A stretch of DNA of 15,644 nt from a bacterium. Its GTDB lineage: Bacteria > UBA8248. Positions 14,364 to 15,644 of this stretch are shown here, one piece after another (position 1 is the stretch's first letter; each line of letters starts with the position of its first letter). A program made the position numbers and the translations under genes. The DNA lies in contig JAQBZT010000029.1 of NCBI GenBank assembly GCA_027622355.1, positions 1 to 15,644 of the forward strand. Direction: 5' to 3'. Under the pieces are notes generated by a model, which had not been told where the DNA came from, searched no databases, and saw only the letters and a program-made list of their open reading frames with translations.

Positions 14364-15221
14364 TTAAATCCGGGCCGCATTGGGCGCGGCGGAGTTCAGT
14401 TGTTCTTCCAGCGACTCGGGCGAAGCCGGATGCCCCCAGAGGATCTCCCTGCGGGCTTCCGGGTGGAACCAGTCCAATTCGTCCGAAAGGGCGGCCACCT
14501 CTCCGACCACGATGACGGCGGGCGGCGAGATTTCTTCCCGTTCGGCGAACAAGGGTGCGCTTTCAAGCGAGCAGCGGATCGTGCGCTGCCTTTCGGTCGT
14601 TGCGTTTTCGACGATGGCCACCGGCGTGGCAGGCGCCATCCCGCCCGTGATGAGCGCATGGGCGATCCGGCCGACAGACCGTGCGCCCATCAGAAAGACG
14701 AGGGTGCCGCGCGTCTGCGCCAGATGGGCGTAGTCCACCTGGCTGTCCGGCTTCGCCGGGTCCTCATGGGCGGTCACGAAGGTGACTGCGGCGGCCAGCC
14801 CCCTGTGGGTGACGGGGATGCCGGCGTAGGCCGGTCCCGCCACCGCCGAGCTGACGCCGGGGATAATCTCGAAGGGGATGCCGGATTCGGCGAGAGCGAG
14901 CGCTTCCTCGCCGCCGCGGCCGAAGACAAAGGGATCCCCCCCCTTCAGGCGGACGACCCGCAGGCCCTCGCGCGCGAATTCCACCAGAAGGCGGTTGATC
15001 TCCTCCTGCGTCAGGGTGTGCCGTCCGGCGCTCTTGCCGGCATAGATGCGGCGGCAGCGGGGCGGGCAGAGGGAGAGCACCTGCTCGGAAACCAGGCGGT
15101 CGTAAACGACGGCATCGGCGCCCTCGAGCAGACGGGCCGCCCGAAGCGTGAGCAGTTCGGGGTCGCCGGGACCTGCACCCACGATGAAGACCCGGCCGTT
15201 TCCGTGCGTTTCCGCGCTCAT
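14364..15221 (-). CDS. cobA: Uroporphyrinogen-III C-methyltransferase (SUMT)
   Basis: A 285-residue single-function SUMT. It transfers two methyl groups from S-adenosylmethionine to uroporphyrinogen III, giving precorrin-2, the branch point to sirohaem and B12. Motifs in order: VGAGPGDPELLTLRA (14-28), YDRLVS (40-45), RLKGGDPFVFGRGGEE (91-106, SAM loop), PGVSSA (121-126), GIPVTHRG (134-141) and the late LVFLMGA. The C-terminus is a little longer than typical (about 255-280 aa), ending in a polar tail. There is no fused CysG dehydrogenase/chelatase or HemD domain, so precorrin-2 oxidation must be encoded elsewhere. ATG 15221 has GGAGG 12 nt upstream, slightly far. It lies 21 bp after hemD and 16 bp before the reductase. 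Confidence 0.95.
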   Translation of the reverse strand: MSAETHGNGRVFIVGAGPGDPELLTLRAARLLEGADAVVYDRLVSEQVLSLCPPRCRRIYAGKSAGRHTLTQEEINRLLVEFAREGLRVVRLKGGDPFVFGRGGEEALALAESGIPFEIIPGVSSAVAGPAYAGIPVTHRGLAAAVTFVTAHEDPAKPDSQVDYAHLAQTRGTLVFLMGARSVGRIAHALITGGMAPATPVAIVENATTERQRTIRCSLESAPLFAEREEISPPAVIVVGEVAALSDELDWFHPEARREILWGHPASPESLEEQLNSAAPNAARI

Positions 15222-15242
15222 GCTTTGCTTATGCCTCCGTCC

Positions 15243-15644
15243 CTAGTTCCCGGTGCGGGCCGCGCCGTTTCCGGCGGAGACCCGCTGGGCGATGTCCTGC
15301 ATCAGTCCGCCCATCTTCTGGCTCTTGCTCTCGAGGGCGGGCTCGATTCCATAGGCCCGCAGCGCCGCCGTCGTGACGGGCCCAATGGATGCCGTCAGGG
15401 TCTTCTCGTTCAGGGCCTGGGCCAGCGCATCTGCCTTTCCCTCCTCGTCCGCCGCCGAGAGGAGGTTGTGAACGGCCGGCGGGCTGGTGAAGGGGATGAT
15501 GTCAATCTCGCCGGAGATCAGTTTTTTAATAAGGTCGGGCACGGCTGCCGGGTTTTCCGGCGGATGAAAGGCGTATGGGGTGCCGTGGCGGAGCAGCCCG
15601 CCTTTTTGGAGGATGGTTTCTTTCAGTACGGACGGAATCTCGCC
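15243..15644 (-). CDS. hemD: Uroporphyrinogen-III synthase, C-terminal part
   Basis: The frame is open to the right edge, giving the last 133 residues of a protein usually about 250 aa. I read it beyond an internal GTG (15542): the codons from 15543 to 15644 contain no stop and continue the fold. HemD hallmarks are DIIPFTSPPAVHNLL (the conserved F-T-S-x-x-A/T-V segment) and TASIGPVTTAALRAYGIEP (the conserved S-I-G-x-x-T-A-x-x-L-x-x-x-G motif). The enzyme closes hydroxymethylbilane to uroporphyrinogen III, the substrate of the next gene product. The last 25 residues are a Ser/Gly/Ala-rich polar tail. It is probably a member of the same transcript as cobA; any genes upstream lie outside the window. 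Confidence 0.9.
   Translation of the reverse strand, partial: GEIPSVLKETILQKGGLLRHGTPYAFHPPENPAAVPDLIKKLISGEIDIIPFTSPPAVHNLLSAADEEGKADALAQALNEKTLTASIGPVTTAALRAYGIEPALESKSQKMGGLMQDIAQRVSAGNGAARTGN

Overview
The window is 15.6 kb of GC-rich, densely coded bacterial DNA with clear Shine-Dalgarno sequences, frequent GTG and TTG starts, and a hopanoid-pathway gene at the left edge. It looks like chromosomal DNA of a Gram-negative-type environmental bacterium (deltaproteobacterium-like, or one of the Tectomicrobia, Rokubacteria or NC10-type lineages). No rRNA or marker gene is present, so the lineage is a guess. I see no tRNA, insertion sequence, phage gene, CRISPR array or origin.

Region 1 (1-1139): the 3' end of a squalene/hopanoid FAD oxidoreductase (HpnE-like, +) converges on a cold-shock protein gene (-) that has an acidic Ala/Glu/Pro tail. 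The csp gene lies behind an AT-rich leader with a recognisable sigma70-type promoter.

Region 2 (1137-5500): an acetolactate-synthase-like ThDP enzyme (-) is transcribed divergently from a SirB1-family transglutaminase-fold protein and dihydroxy-acid dehydratase IlvD (+). The ThDP enzyme has Gly where the Mg-binding Asp of the GDG motif should be. Two candidate promoters overlap in the shared 151-bp gap.

Region 3 (5497-7198): a probable lipoprotein (-) with four calcium-binding-type repeats of exactly 23 residues shares its stop-codon CTAG with ilvD. It is divergent from a SIR2-family NAD-dependent deacylase (+).

Region 4 (7327-12074): six co-directional genes appear to form one operon. They encode two small MaoC/hotdog proteins (one with the hydratase Asp/His, one without the His), two tandem acetamidase/formamidase paralogs, a Gfo/Idh/MocA dehydrogenase and a short-chain dehydrogenase. 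I do not recognise this combination. It is the best candidate here for an undescribed, probably catabolic, pathway.

Region 5 (12141-15644, all -): hemD (partial), cobA/SUMT, a sirohaem nitrite/sulfite reductase and a short CbiX-type chelatase are tightly packed. The cassette makes sirohaem precursors beside the enzyme that uses sirohaem. Precorrin-2 dehydrogenase is not in the window. The reductase keeps a full set of cluster cysteines in both halves of its duplicated fold, which is unusual relative to the best-known assimilatory enzymes.
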